From: Methanobacteriota archaeon
GTDB lineage: Archaea; Thermoplasmatota; Poseidoniia; Poseidoniales; Thalassarchaeaceae
Assembly (NCBI GenBank): GCA_002720055.1
Contig: PBGH01000014.1
Span: forward strand, 1-64,000
Reading direction: 5' to 3'
Length of the DNA stretch: 64,000 bases
Shown here: piece after piece, positions 34,697-43,567 of the stretch
Position numbering within the stretch: position 1 is the first letter of the stretch
Layout of the letters: each line of letters starts with the position of its first letter
The notes under the pieces: model-generated
Seen by the model: only the letters and a program-made list of their open reading frames with translations
Databases searched by the model: none
Told to the model about the DNA's origin: nothing
Position numbers and translations under genes: made by a program

Positions 34697-35764
34697 TCAG
34701 ACAGTGGGAACGTTTGCAGCGTTCTTCCCGTGAAGGATGTCTCTGATGATTTCTCCGCTCTCGAGCCCCTTAATTTGGTGTTCAGGCTTCAGAATGATTC
34801 TATGTGCGACTGCTAGCTCTGCTATGGACTTCACATCATCAGGAGTTACGAAATCCCTCCCTCTCATAGCCGCTACAGCTCTGCTAGTCTTGAGTAATGC
34901 TTGGGAACCTCTAGGCGAGGAACCTACCAGAACTCTCGGGTCCTCCCTCGTTCTAGCAACTATATCTACCATGTATTCCCTAACTGACCTGTCGACGTAA
35001 ACTTCTTCACAGGATTGCTGCATCTTTACGACAATACTCGGATCTGTAATACTGTTAACTTCCACTTCGTCAGTCTTTCTGTTTATCCTCCTCTGGAGAA
35101 TTTCATTCTCATCAGCTCTATCAGGATAACCAACCATCATCTTCATCATGAACCTATCCAATTGAGCTTCAGGAAGTGGGTAAGTTCCCTCTTGTTCAAC
35201 CGGATTCTGTGTTGCCATAGTTAAGAATGGTGAAGGCAGTTTGTGCGTCACCACTCCAATGGTTACTTGCTTTTCCTGCATGGCTTCGAGCAATGCTGCC
35301 TGCGTCTTTGGTGGTGCTCTGTTAATTTCGTCAGAAAGAAGAAGATTGCAGAAGATCGGTCCGGGCTTGAAAGTGAATTCTCCTTTCTTGGCATCGTAGA
35401 TATTGGTTCCAGTGATATCTGCAGGAAGAAGATCAGGGGTGAATTGGACTCTCTTGAAGTCACATCCAAGAGCGTCGGCGAAGGTATTAGTCATCAGTGT
35501 CTTAGCTAGACCTGGAAAATCTTCGAACAGAAGATTTCCGTTAGATAGTATATCGACCATTACATTGTCAATTACATGCGATTTTCCGATGATTACTTTT
35601 TGAACCTCAGTGCTGATTGCTTGTCCCATCGCTCCTGTTGCTGCTAAGACCTCATCTATCTTGTTTGAACCACGAGCCTCCTCAGCCTTCTTGGCTAGAA
35701 CCGAATCGTGACCACCCGTATTTGGTGGTGCTGGCATCCCTTTCGCTGCTTCTGTTTCACTCAT
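34697..35764 (-). CDS. moxR: MoxR-family AAA+ ATPase
   Basis: This 355-residue AAA+ ATPase has a Walker A of the MoxR form EDFPGLAKT, sequence FKRVQFTPDLLPADITG, a Walker B LLLSDEINRAPPKTQAALLEAM, and sensor regions ATQNPVEQEGTYPLPEAQLDRF and the later SPRGSQALLK. These blocks are diagnostic. MoxR proteins act as chaperone-like ATPases, usually with a DUF58/vWA partner, which follows directly. The two flanking membrane proteins suggest a membrane target. Confidence 0.95.
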   Translation of the reverse strand: MSETEAAKGMPAPPNTGGHDSVLAKKAEEARGSNKIDEVLAATGAMGQAISTEVQKVIIGKSHVIDNVMVDILSNGNLLFEDFPGLAKTLMTNTFADALGCDFKRVQFTPDLLPADITGTNIYDAKKGEFTFKPGPIFCNLLLSDEINRAPPKTQAALLEAMQEKQVTIGVVTHKLPSPFLTMATQNPVEQEGTYPLPEAQLDRFMMKMMVGYPDRADENEILQRRINRKTDEVEVNSITDPSIVVKMQQSCEEVYVDRSVREYMVDIVARTREDPRVLVGSSPRGSQALLKTSRAVAAMRGRDFVTPDDVKSIAELAVAHRIILKPEHQIKGLESGEIIRDILHGKNAANVPTV

Positions 35765-35781
35765 TTTTTTTTCTCCTTTTC

Positions 35782-37392
35782 TTAGTTATTCTTTCCCCAA
35801 CGCCTTATTGTTTGCATCAACTTGCGTAACTCTTGAGGTGTGTACGTCCGGCTTTGGCTATAAGCCAATTCCACAAGTCGAGGATCTCCAATCATCGCCT
35901 GAACTTCTGGAGGCGGAGTTTGAGCCATCTGATCCCTTGTTAAATCGTGATGTACCCTAACTTTGGTTAGGAGGGCCTTTCTCACTCTATCTCTGTAAGA
36001 TGCGGGATCCAGCTTCTCAGGTCTCTGGGTAAATTTAGTCAAATCAAAAACGTGCCTCCAGTTTTCTTTCTCAGGAACCACCATCATAGCGACAAGTAGT
36101 AAAAGTGCCACATTTAGAACAACCAGCCATTTCAAAAATTGATTAGAAGTTAGTAGAACTACGGTTCCCATGGTTTCTACGAAAGGAGCAGAAACAACTC
36201 CTGTGACGTGTCTACTTTCGTCAAAGACAACCTGGAAATTTCCTGGATCGGATCGTATTGGGGCGCTCAAATTGACATTATCAAATTCCATCATATCGTA
36301 TACTAGGAGCTTGAAGAATCTTTCATTCCCCCCCCAATCGTTGTTATTCAGAATCTCCTGGGTCCAACAATTATTGCGAGTATATTCGCCAATAGCCGAG
36401 CAATCCTCACTGAGGCCTTGCTCTTGTGCATCGTCTAATTCCCATAGTAGGTTGGAAAAAGCCTCTTCGTCTGAAACGAATACTATACTTCCAGTGACTT
36501 CCAGTTCGCCAACATTAGCCGCGAAAGCATTTCTACCTTCATTAGCTACTTTATCAAGAACCTTGATTCCAGGGTAGTCAAACCTCATCATTAGTTTCAA
36601 ATCTCCAGGTGCAGGATTTTCTGGATTGGTCGGATCCCCATCCTCCATAATGTCAATGAATGCCGAAGAAGAAGCCATCCCAAGAGTCATTATTTCTCTA
36701 TGTCCAGGATCGGACAGATCTTCAGGAAGAGGCTCGAACATCATTCCAGTAGGCTCTTTGTACATTACAGGAAGTCTGCAATCTTTTAGACCATCAGGGT
36801 TTTCAATCTGGAACGCTGAACACCCTTGCATCAGTGCTCCAGGTGACATGTCTGCTACGTCTTGATTGATCGGCGAAGCAGTCCAGACATTCTTCCAATC
36901 AATGAACTGTTGGGACTGCTGAGTATATACCCAATGCTGTTTTTCATCTAATAGTGGCTTACTGAAATCCCTCACTCCAAAAAGATTTGCAAGCCTATCA
37001 GCATTTGTATTATCTGCAGCTACGATAACCTTCCCACCCTTCTCCGTGACAAAACGATAAATTTCATCGGCTTCCGTTTCATCTATCGGTTTTTCTGGAC
37101 CTATTACGGCTAGGAGAGTTCTGTGAGGATCCTTCCAGTCGTTTACCAACATCGGAGTAGACATTGTATTAGCGACGTAATAGCCTTGATCCCTATTCTC
37201 TACATACTCATCCTCGAATGTTTCCCTCATATCCGATATTTGTCCCAATTCTCCCGTTTCATAAGCCGAAAGAGCAGTGGGTTTTCCCACAACGAAGTAC
37301 ATTGGAAGGATAAGAAGAAGGATTCCAGTAGTAACTACAGAATACAGCACGTTTCTATTAAAGCGCTCTTGGTCATCTATTTCTCGAGCCAT
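35782..37392 (-). CDS. DUF4350 / GldG-like membrane-anchored protein
   Basis: This 536-residue protein has an N-terminal membrane helix (about 15-33), a long external domain with VIGPEKPIDETEADEIYRFV and GGKVIVAADN, which is the DUF4350/GldG-type pattern, and a C-terminal helix (about 425-445) followed by a cytoplasmic tail. DUF4350 genes are commonly found next to MoxR and DUF58 genes. It lies 17 bp upstream of moxR on the same strand. Function is not known; a scaffold or sensor for the MoxR set is plausible. Confidence 0.8.
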   Translation of the reverse strand: MAREIDDQERFNRNVLYSVVTTGILLLILPMYFVVGKPTALSAYETGELGQISDMRETFEDEYVENRDQGYYVANTMSTPMLVNDWKDPHRTLLAVIGPEKPIDETEADEIYRFVTEKGGKVIVAADNTNADRLANLFGVRDFSKPLLDEKQHWVYTQQSQQFIDWKNVWTASPINQDVADMSPGALMQGCSAFQIENPDGLKDCRLPVMYKEPTGMMFEPLPEDLSDPGHREIMTLGMASSSAFIDIMEDGDPTNPENPAPGDLKLMMRFDYPGIKVLDKVANEGRNAFAANVGELEVTGSIVFVSDEEAFSNLLWELDDAQEQGLSEDCSAIGEYTRNNCWTQEILNNNDWGGNERFFKLLVYDMMEFDNVNLSAPIRSDPGNFQVVFDESRHVTGVVSAPFVETMGTVVLLTSNQFLKWLVVLNVALLLLVAMMVVPEKENWRHVFDLTKFTQRPEKLDPASYRDRVRKALLTKVRVHHDLTRDQMAQTPPPEVQAMIGDPRLVELAYSQSRTYTPQELRKLMQTIRRWGKNN

Positions 37393-37512
37393 ATCACCCT
37401 CTCCCTATTTCGGCATGGCCCTAGGTACCGACCAACATATGCTCGACAAACAAATCACGGTTATATGTTGCTGAACATAGTTCATTTTTTCTGGATTAAC
37501 CCGATATTTAAT

Positions 37513-38472
37513 TCATTTTTTCTTTTTCGTGTATTTTGGAAATAATTTTGCTGCAATCAATAATGTTAGGGAAGTATGAAATAAACTAGGGTAAGGTAAA
37601 TTTGATCTTACAGAATCATCATCCATCTCAACTATATTTTCATCGTTATTTGAATCAGAACCGCTCTTTGGCGGAGGCTCAACTGATATCCTAACTTCAT
37701 CCTCAGAAAACACATTTCCCCCTACGTTCATCGATCTCTTGGAAGTAACTGTGATGGAAATATCACAATGTCTTCGAGGATGACTTTCGGATGCTGAAAC
37801 TGTTAGTTCAGCATCCATCGACTTTCCAGGATCAATGTTTCCTATCAAGAGGGAGTCAAGACCATTATCAGATGTCATCAGTGGGCAGTCATCTTCAATT
37901 TCTACGTCCCCAACTCCGTCAGGCGCATTTCCATTATTCTGTACTGTTACTATCAGGATGGTATCCGTTCCAGCATTCATTGGTCCGAAAGGTTCTGAGA
38001 TGGCAATCGATAGAGAAAATATTGCCGGAATTTCCAAATCTCCCTCTCTCTGTTGAGAGGAAGAAAGAGGATCCGGAATTCCTTGTCTAGCAGTAACTGT
38101 TGCAGCGATCGAAAATTTTTCGGTTTTTTCAGCTTCGTATGCAAAAACATCTATTTCGCTAATTTCCAGATTAAATGACTTATTTTCACCCGAAGGAATA
38201 GTTTCTGCTTCTGGGGCATCATGCTTGCCTCCAAATGGAATTTCATAGCTAAACTCCACAGATATTTCTACCAAACCCGAGTTTTCTACGAAGAATCCTA
38301 CACTCACTGATCCTCCGTCAGATAATATGAATGGATTCGCCGAATCTTCTTCCGGATAATCAATTTCTAATTTCCAAGAATCCCCGATATCCTGAGATAA
38401 AACCGACTGAGGAATCATGCTCCAAAGCAGCAAAAAGCCACTCAAAACCACTGCCCTTGTGTATTTAGCCAC
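37513..38472 (-). CDS. exported CARDB/NEW3-like protein with C-terminal anchor
   Basis: The longest frame starts at 38550, but the GTG at 38472 follows GGTGAG and gives a clean signal peptide (hydrophobic segment about 6-22 ending near VLSQ); it shares one base with the stop of the upstream gene. The 319-residue product has two immunoglobulin-like stretches; the second (VTVQNNGNAPDGVGDVEI) reads like a CARDB or NEW3 domain. A C-terminal hydrophobic segment and a Lys-rich end suggest membrane anchoring. It lies between the molybdenum hydroxylase genes and the MoxR set and could belong to either transcript. Confidence 0.65.
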   Translation of the reverse strand: MAKYTRAVVLSGFLLLWSMIPQSVLSQDIGDSWKLEIDYPEEDSANPFILSDGGSVSVGFFVENSGLVEISVEFSYEIPFGGKHDAPEAETIPSGENKSFNLEISEIDVFAYEAEKTEKFSIAATVTARQGIPDPLSSSQQREGDLEIPAIFSLSIAISEPFGPMNAGTDTILIVTVQNNGNAPDGVGDVEIEDDCPLMTSDNGLDSLLIGNIDPGKSMDAELTVSASESHPRRHCDISITVTSKRSMNVGGNVFSEDEVRISVEPPPKSGSDSNNDENIVEMDDDSVRSNLPYPSLFHTSLTLLIAAKLFPKYTKKKK

Positions 38473-39458
38473 TAACTCACCAATATGCCCCTGCAAGCCC
38501 TCTTCGTTAAGACCTTCACCATTTTTCTTCTGTATGAGGGCGAGAACCAAGTATTTTGTACAGGCTTCACCGCTTTTCTAATCGACTCAGAGAGTACTTC
38601 CACAGAACCAATCCCTTCCCAATTATTCAATGCATCCTCAGATTCTTTCAGATGAAGCATGGGAATCGACTCAAGTCCGGTTGTAGCTACTCTGAGAGAG
38701 GATGGATTACCGATACTTCCTCCTTTCTTCCAGAGGACCGCTACCCCCGCCTCTGGAAAATCCCAAGATTCCCTCTGCCTGAGCTTCTGGTAGTCTCCCT
38801 CCCAATCTCTAGAATCATCTGGAATTGTTAGGTGTGTTACCAACTCACCCTCATCGAGGACGTTCCTAGTCATTCCATCCAATTGGAAGAAATCTTTCAG
38901 TGGCATCGATCGAGTTCCTTTGTGTGATGCAAGGTGAATTGTCGCGCCGAGACACATCAATACTGGCGCGAGGTCAGCTTGATATGTAGCAACACACAAA
39001 GTATTTTGATTTGGAATTACTCGACAATCAGCATCAGTTCCACAATCACATTTATGACACCAATCTATTGACTCTCTCCATGTTTCCGATTGATTAATCC
39101 AATAGCATCTCGTATCTAGGCAGATATTTCCTCCAACAGTGCCAGACCTCCTAACCATGATGCTAGCAACAGAATCAGCAGCTTTGGAAAGAACCGGATG
39201 GGTCGAATCCTCTTTGGCAAGGTCATGGACGCTGACCATCGCCCCGATGTGATTTTCACTCAACTTCTTCAACTCACCAACCGAGGAGAGAGAAATTACA
39301 TTTTCTTCTACATTTATGTGCCATTTGTAATTTGGAAGCAAATCAGTACCTCCTGCAATCCAGTCGAAACCTTCGTTTGAATCTACCAATCTTCTAGAAA
39401 TTTCTAGAGCCTCATCTAAGCTACTCGGAGTGAATACTCTGAATGGCGGCATCCTCAT
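38472..39458 (-). CDS. molybdenum hydroxylase FAD subunit with Fe-S insert (HcrB-like)
   Basis: This 328-residue protein is the medium, FAD-binding subunit of a xanthine oxidase-family enzyme: IAGGTDLLPNYK near the start and RRSGTVGGNICLDTRCYW in the middle. Unusually it carries Cys at 113, 118, 134, 137, 139, 145 and 155 with the stretch NQSETWRESIDWC, closely matching the insert that holds an extra [4Fe-4S] cluster in the beta subunit of 4-hydroxybenzoyl-CoA reductase. Plain CoxM or XdhA subunits lack it. The gene overlaps the large subunit by 4 bp. Confidence 0.88.
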   Translation of the reverse strand: MRMPPFRVFTPSSLDEALEISRRLVDSNEGFDWIAGGTDLLPNYKWHINVEENVISLSSVGELKKLSENHIGAMVSVHDLAKEDSTHPVLSKAADSVASIMVRRSGTVGGNICLDTRCYWINQSETWRESIDWCHKCDCGTDADCRVIPNQNTLCVATYQADLAPVLMCLGATIHLASHKGTRSMPLKDFFQLDGMTRNVLDEGELVTHLTIPDDSRDWEGDYQKLRQRESWDFPEAGVAVLWKKGGSIGNPSSLRVATTGLESIPMLHLKESEDALNNWEGIGSVEVLSESIRKAVKPVQNTWFSPSYRRKMVKVLTKRACRGILVS

Positions 39459-42280
39459 TTATCATCACCTGAATGTCTTCTTTCAGTATGTTTCCAAGCG
39501 CTTCCGGCAAGTCTAGGGTCGTCTAGATAGTCCTCTCCAGGGAATACTCTAACTTCCCACCTAGGATCATTTTCATCTGGTGGTTTGGTAGGGTCCAGTC
39601 CGAAAAGAGCACCATTGTGGTAATCATCCCTGTGATCGGACAGCCTCCTTTCAATATCCCTTTCTGAGTGCCTGATTGCCCGCTCTTCAAGCTCTTTTTG
39701 CAGTTGAGAGTATTCCAAAGTAGGACAAGAAAGATTAGTTGAACTCGGGACACCCTCAGATCTACAACGCTTTTCAATCATTTTATACACTTTCTCGGGA
39801 GTCATAGGCAACTCGTTAGTCCTGACTCCTATCGCATCATATACTGCATTACAAACTGCAGGAAGTATAGGGAGCAAAGGCCCTTCTCCCGCTTCCTTCG
39901 CTCCAAATGGACCTTCTGGATCATTTGATTCAACAATTATTGGAATTACCTCAGGCATTTCGTGGACGCTAGGAATCTTGTAATCCAACAGATCGGGATT
40001 CATCAGGTGACCATTTCTACCATATCGCATTTCTTCGGATAGAACTTGGCCCATGCCCATGTGACAAGAACCTATGATCTGACCACTTACTGCCAGGGGA
40101 TTGATTGCCTTTCCACAATCATGGGCTGCCCATACCCTATCAACAGTAATCTTCCCTGTTTCCACATCCACAGTAACTTCTGATACATATGCGGAAAATG
40201 AGTATGCTGGAGCCAATCCTGCAGCTGCCCCTTTATGCGTCTTACCCATTGGCGGAGTTCTGTAAGATCCCGATGAAACTAGTGCCCCCCTATCTTCTTG
40301 AGCCTTGTGCAATGCTTCGAGATATGATACCCCAACTGCAGGATCACTCTTTGCGAAGATTCTACGATCGCCAACGACCAAATCATCTTTTTCTGCACTG
40401 GTAATTTCTGAGGCAGCCTGAAGAAGCCTCTCTCTGATCTCCATTGATGCAGAAATTGCTGCATTTGCATTCATGAACGTGACTCTGGATGAATAGGAGC
40501 CTAGATCAACCGGAGACGTATCAGAATTTCTTGATTTGATTCTAATTAGATCCAGTGGCAAACCAAGAACCTCAGCAACTGATTGGGCCACAACTGTGTC
40601 AGAACCCTGGCCGATGTCTGCCGCTCCAGTATGTACTGTCACGCCTCCGTCCATGTCTATTTTCAGATGCACAGTGGCATGAGGAAATTTATTCGGATCC
40701 CAGTGAATGGGAAGGCCACTTCCGGATATGAAAAATCCACATCCAACTCCTATTCCTTTACCTAGTGGAAGCTTTCGGAACTTACTGGCCCATCCACTTT
40801 GCTCCTTTACTTTCTCGAGACATTCCCTCATCCCTATGCTAGTTACCCTGAAGCCCGTAATTGTAGCTGAATGAGGGGGTAGCAAATTTGCTAGACGCAG
40901 AGTTATCGGATCAACGGATAATTTTTCAGCTAGGTCATCCAAACCGACCTCAACTGCACATCTAGAGTTTACAGCACCATGTCCCCTCATTGCTCCACTC
41001 GCAGGTTTATTCGTCCAAACCCTGGCACCAGTGTAGTGGAATGCCCCAATCTCGTAAGGAGCAGTGTGAAGGACACCATTGTAGTAAGTTGTCACATGAC
41101 CAAAAGAAGCAAATGCTCCCCCATCGATCAGTGCATCTGTCTCAATTCCACAAATTCTGCCCTTATTATCAGCATGGAGATTCATTTCTATTCGAGAGGG
41201 ATGACGTCCTCTGTTTACCCAATAAACTTCTTCTCTGTCGAAAGTAATTCTTACGGGCTTACCACTCTTCCTTGCTAGTATCGCCGCGCACATCTCATGA
41301 GGAAATGGATCCGATTTTCCTCCGAAGCCTCCTCCAACGAAGGTCCTATGGACATTAATCTGGTGCATTGGAATTTCTAAGACGTCTGCTAAAGCCCTGT
41401 GTACATAGTGCGGAACTTGTTGTGGCGTGTAAAGGGTCAGCCTACCCGAAGGATCCCAGTGCGCTACTACTGCATGCGGTTCAGTAAATGCATGATTGAC
41501 ACCCGAAAAAAACCAGTTTTTTGTATGACTAGCAATCGCGGATTTCGACATTCCCTCGATATCTCCAAACTCCTGAAAAACTCTTTTTTGGACGTTGGAC
41601 TCTCCGATGTGATATTTTCCTCGGTCATGGATGGGCTCATTACTATCCTCAAGACCATCTCTCATATCGTGTATCGAGTCAAGTATTTCGTACTCAACCT
41701 CAATCAGCCTCTCGGCCTCTCTAGCAGTCAGTTCATCAACCGCGGCAACACAAGCAACTAGATCACCTGCATGCCTAACCTTCTCCACTGCCATCGCATG
41801 CTCATCCTTCGTAACTGGAAGAACACCAAACTTGTTTTTTGCATCCGCACCGGTTGCGATTGCCACCACCCCAGGAAGTTCAAGAGCTCTTGTGCAGTCA
41901 ATAGATAGAACTCTGGCATAGTGATGAGGAGACCGTATAATCCTACCAATTAACTCGCCCGGGAGTCTAACATCGTCCCCATAATGGGCTTGACCTGTAA
42001 CCTTCCAACCACTGTCAATCAAAGCCGTTGGCTTTCCAATAATTTGGCCACTGATTATGCTATCATGCCTGTGGGAGCCCCATGGTTGTTCCAAATCCCC
42101 TCCTTGTGATCGGGGAATCATCTTTGGATCAGTATTATTAGAAAATTGATTCTTACCACCCGAACCAGGTCTAGAGAATGGAATTTTTCCAGGCTGTTGG
42201 CGGTATCCAACAATCTCCTCTTCTCCAACATTAGTTTCTTTTTCATCCACTCTTTCTTCTGAGATTCTATTCACCTCCAT
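39455..42280 (-). CDS. molybdenum hydroxylase large (molybdopterin) subunit
   Basis: This protein of about 941 residues is the molybdopterin-binding subunit of a xanthine oxidase-family enzyme, closest in layout to 4-hydroxybenzoyl-CoA reductase alpha and CoxL. Family landmarks include VTGQAHYGDDVRLPG, TFVGGGFGGKSDPFPHE, SGAMRGHGAVNSRC and the catalytic Glu in FGAKEAGEGP. It has about 70 extra residues at the N-terminus and about 100 at the C-terminus, both polar and of unknown role. The frame extends to 42322, but ATG 42280, near the end of the small-subunit gene, gives a shorter overlap of 14 bp. Confidence 0.9.
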   Translation of the reverse strand: MEVNRISEERVDEKETNVGEEEIVGYRQQPGKIPFSRPGSGGKNQFSNNTDPKMIPRSQGGDLEQPWGSHRHDSIISGQIIGKPTALIDSGWKVTGQAHYGDDVRLPGELIGRIIRSPHHYARVLSIDCTRALELPGVVAIATGADAKNKFGVLPVTKDEHAMAVEKVRHAGDLVACVAAVDELTAREAERLIEVEYEILDSIHDMRDGLEDSNEPIHDRGKYHIGESNVQKRVFQEFGDIEGMSKSAIASHTKNWFFSGVNHAFTEPHAVVAHWDPSGRLTLYTPQQVPHYVHRALADVLEIPMHQINVHRTFVGGGFGGKSDPFPHEMCAAILARKSGKPVRITFDREEVYWVNRGRHPSRIEMNLHADNKGRICGIETDALIDGGAFASFGHVTTYYNGVLHTAPYEIGAFHYTGARVWTNKPASGAMRGHGAVNSRCAVEVGLDDLAEKLSVDPITLRLANLLPPHSATITGFRVTSIGMRECLEKVKEQSGWASKFRKLPLGKGIGVGCGFFISGSGLPIHWDPNKFPHATVHLKIDMDGGVTVHTGAADIGQGSDTVVAQSVAEVLGLPLDLIRIKSRNSDTSPVDLGSYSSRVTFMNANAAISASMEIRERLLQAASEITSAEKDDLVVGDRRIFAKSDPAVGVSYLEALHKAQEDRGALVSSGSYRTPPMGKTHKGAAAGLAPAYSFSAYVSEVTVDVETGKITVDRVWAAHDCGKAINPLAVSGQIIGSCHMGMGQVLSEEMRYGRNGHLMNPDLLDYKIPSVHEMPEVIPIIVESNDPEGPFGAKEAGEGPLLPILPAVCNAVYDAIGVRTNELPMTPEKVYKMIEKRCRSEGVPSSTNLSCPTLEYSQLQKELEERAIRHSERDIERRLSDHRDDYHNGALFGLDPTKPPDENDPRWEVRVFPGEDYLDDPRLAGSAWKHTERRHSGDDK

Positions 42281-42836
42281 ATCCTGGATGCGGATCGCTC
42301 TTTGGAGAAGTAGAGTCTTCAATTGATTCTCCTGAGATTATAATATCTGAAGCGGCTCTTACTGACTCGATAATTTGCTGAAAACCTGTGCACCTGCATA
42401 GATTGCCCTCAATAGCTTCCTTAATTTCTTCATCATTCGGATTATTGTTTTCCTCAAGAAGAGCGGAGATAACTACTAGGAAACCGGGCGAACAAAATCC
42501 ACATTGACTTCCCCCGTACTCTGAGAAGGTTTGTTGGATAGGATGTAGATGATGGCCATCTGACAATCCTTCCACCGTAGTAACATCACATTTCTCTACC
42601 TCCACTGCAAGAGTCAGACAGGAAAGCTTCGGCACTCCATCAATTAATACTGAGCAGCAACCGCATGTTCCCATATCACATCCACGCTTGGTTCCAAGAC
42701 TACCTACCTGATCCCTTAAGACATCAAGGAGTATAGCATTACTTTCTATGAAAATCGACTTCTCTTCTCCGTTCACATTAACGTTCCATTCAACCTCTCC
42801 AGCATGAGGTAGCATAGGTAGTCGGAACTGCGCCAT
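42267..42836 (-). CDS. molybdenum hydroxylase small [2Fe-2S] subunit
   Basis: This subunit of about 189 residues carries two [2Fe-2S] clusters: the ferredoxin-like site CDMGTCGCCSV...C and the second site CGFCSPGF...CRCTG. It passes electrons between the molybdenum centre and the FAD subunit. ATG 42836 is preferred to TTG 42848. It is first in the order small, large, medium on the minus strand. Confidence 0.94.
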   Translation of the reverse strand: MAQFRLPMLPHAGEVEWNVNVNGEEKSIFIESNAILLDVLRDQVGSLGTKRGCDMGTCGCCSVLIDGVPKLSCLTLAVEVEKCDVTTVEGLSDGHHLHPIQQTFSEYGGSQCGFCSPGFLVVISALLEENNNPNDEEIKEAIEGNLCRCTGFQQIIESVRAASDIIISGESIEDSTSPKSDPHPGYGGE

Positions 42837-42889
42837 TGTTGCTACCAATCGAAGCTCGTCCTTTGAGTATTGGGTTCACATCCCTCGCA

Positions 42890-43534
42890 CTATAGTAAAT
42901 CACTAACTAACATCTTCAGCGATCCAAACTCAGCTCTCTTCAAGTGCTCTCCGAAAGTACTCCGGGCAATTCCCATTTCATCTGCTAGTTGTTGGAGAGT
43001 GACTTCTGAATCGATGTCATAATACCCCCTATTTACTGCAAGTACTAGTGCCTCTTTTTGTTTTTCAGTGAGAAACTCTAACCCATTAGAATGACCATCC
43101 TTAATCGTGTTGACACTGACAATATCTGGCGGCATTACTCTATTGATTAACTCTAGGAAACTACGTATTGAGTTGGAAAGGCCGAAGATTCGGATTTCTA
43201 AACCATTTTCAGAATTTATTCCGTATGGGGGGTATACGTAAATGTTTGATAGTTGTATTGCCGACTTTGCCATGGCATGAGTACATCTTATACTCGCAAG
43301 AATGCCGTTTTCATCTTCCTCAAATTTTTCTAGAACTTCGAAACTCTCTAATTCGGAGATTTCTGAAAGTTCGTGACCATCATTTAATTGTAATTCGGTT
43401 AATTGTGAAACTCCATCTGAATCTATGGAAAGATGCCCAAGCACCTCAATCCTCTCGCAAATTTTCATCATTTGGTAAATCTCATCGATTTTGAATAGTG
43501 ATGATGGTTTCCAGTTTAGGCGAACTTTCCTCAT
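42890..43534 (-). CDS. HTH_10 (Bat-like) transcription regulator
   Basis: This 214-residue protein ends in an HTH_10 domain, recognisable from LTEKQKEALVLAVNRGYYD, then LQQLADEMGIARSTFGEHLKRAE. The N-terminal 150 residues are a less conserved sensor-like part without clear cofactor residues. HTH_10 proteins are archaeal regulators related to the bacterio-opsin activator. It is directly upstream of the molybdenum hydroxylase genes on the same strand, so it is a likely regulator of them. Confidence 0.88.
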   Translation of the reverse strand: MRKVRLNWKPSSLFKIDEIYQMMKICERIEVLGHLSIDSDGVSQLTELQLNDGHELSEISELESFEVLEKFEEDENGILASIRCTHAMAKSAIQLSNIYVYPPYGINSENGLEIRIFGLSNSIRSFLELINRVMPPDIVSVNTIKDGHSNGLEFLTEKQKEALVLAVNRGYYDIDSEVTLQQLADEMGIARSTFGEHLKRAEFGSLKMLVSDLL

Positions 43535-43567
43535 ATTTCCGGCACACGTTCATCTTATTTTACGCTG

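Noticed and set aside
36170..36577. 135-codon plus-strand frame opposite the DUF4350 gene
   Set aside because: It is a Ser-rich antisense frame without motifs, a shadow of the real gene.
41399..41761. 120-codon plus-strand frame inside the molybdopterin subunit gene
   Set aside because: It has no family features and is opposite a well-conserved coding region, so it is a shadow.
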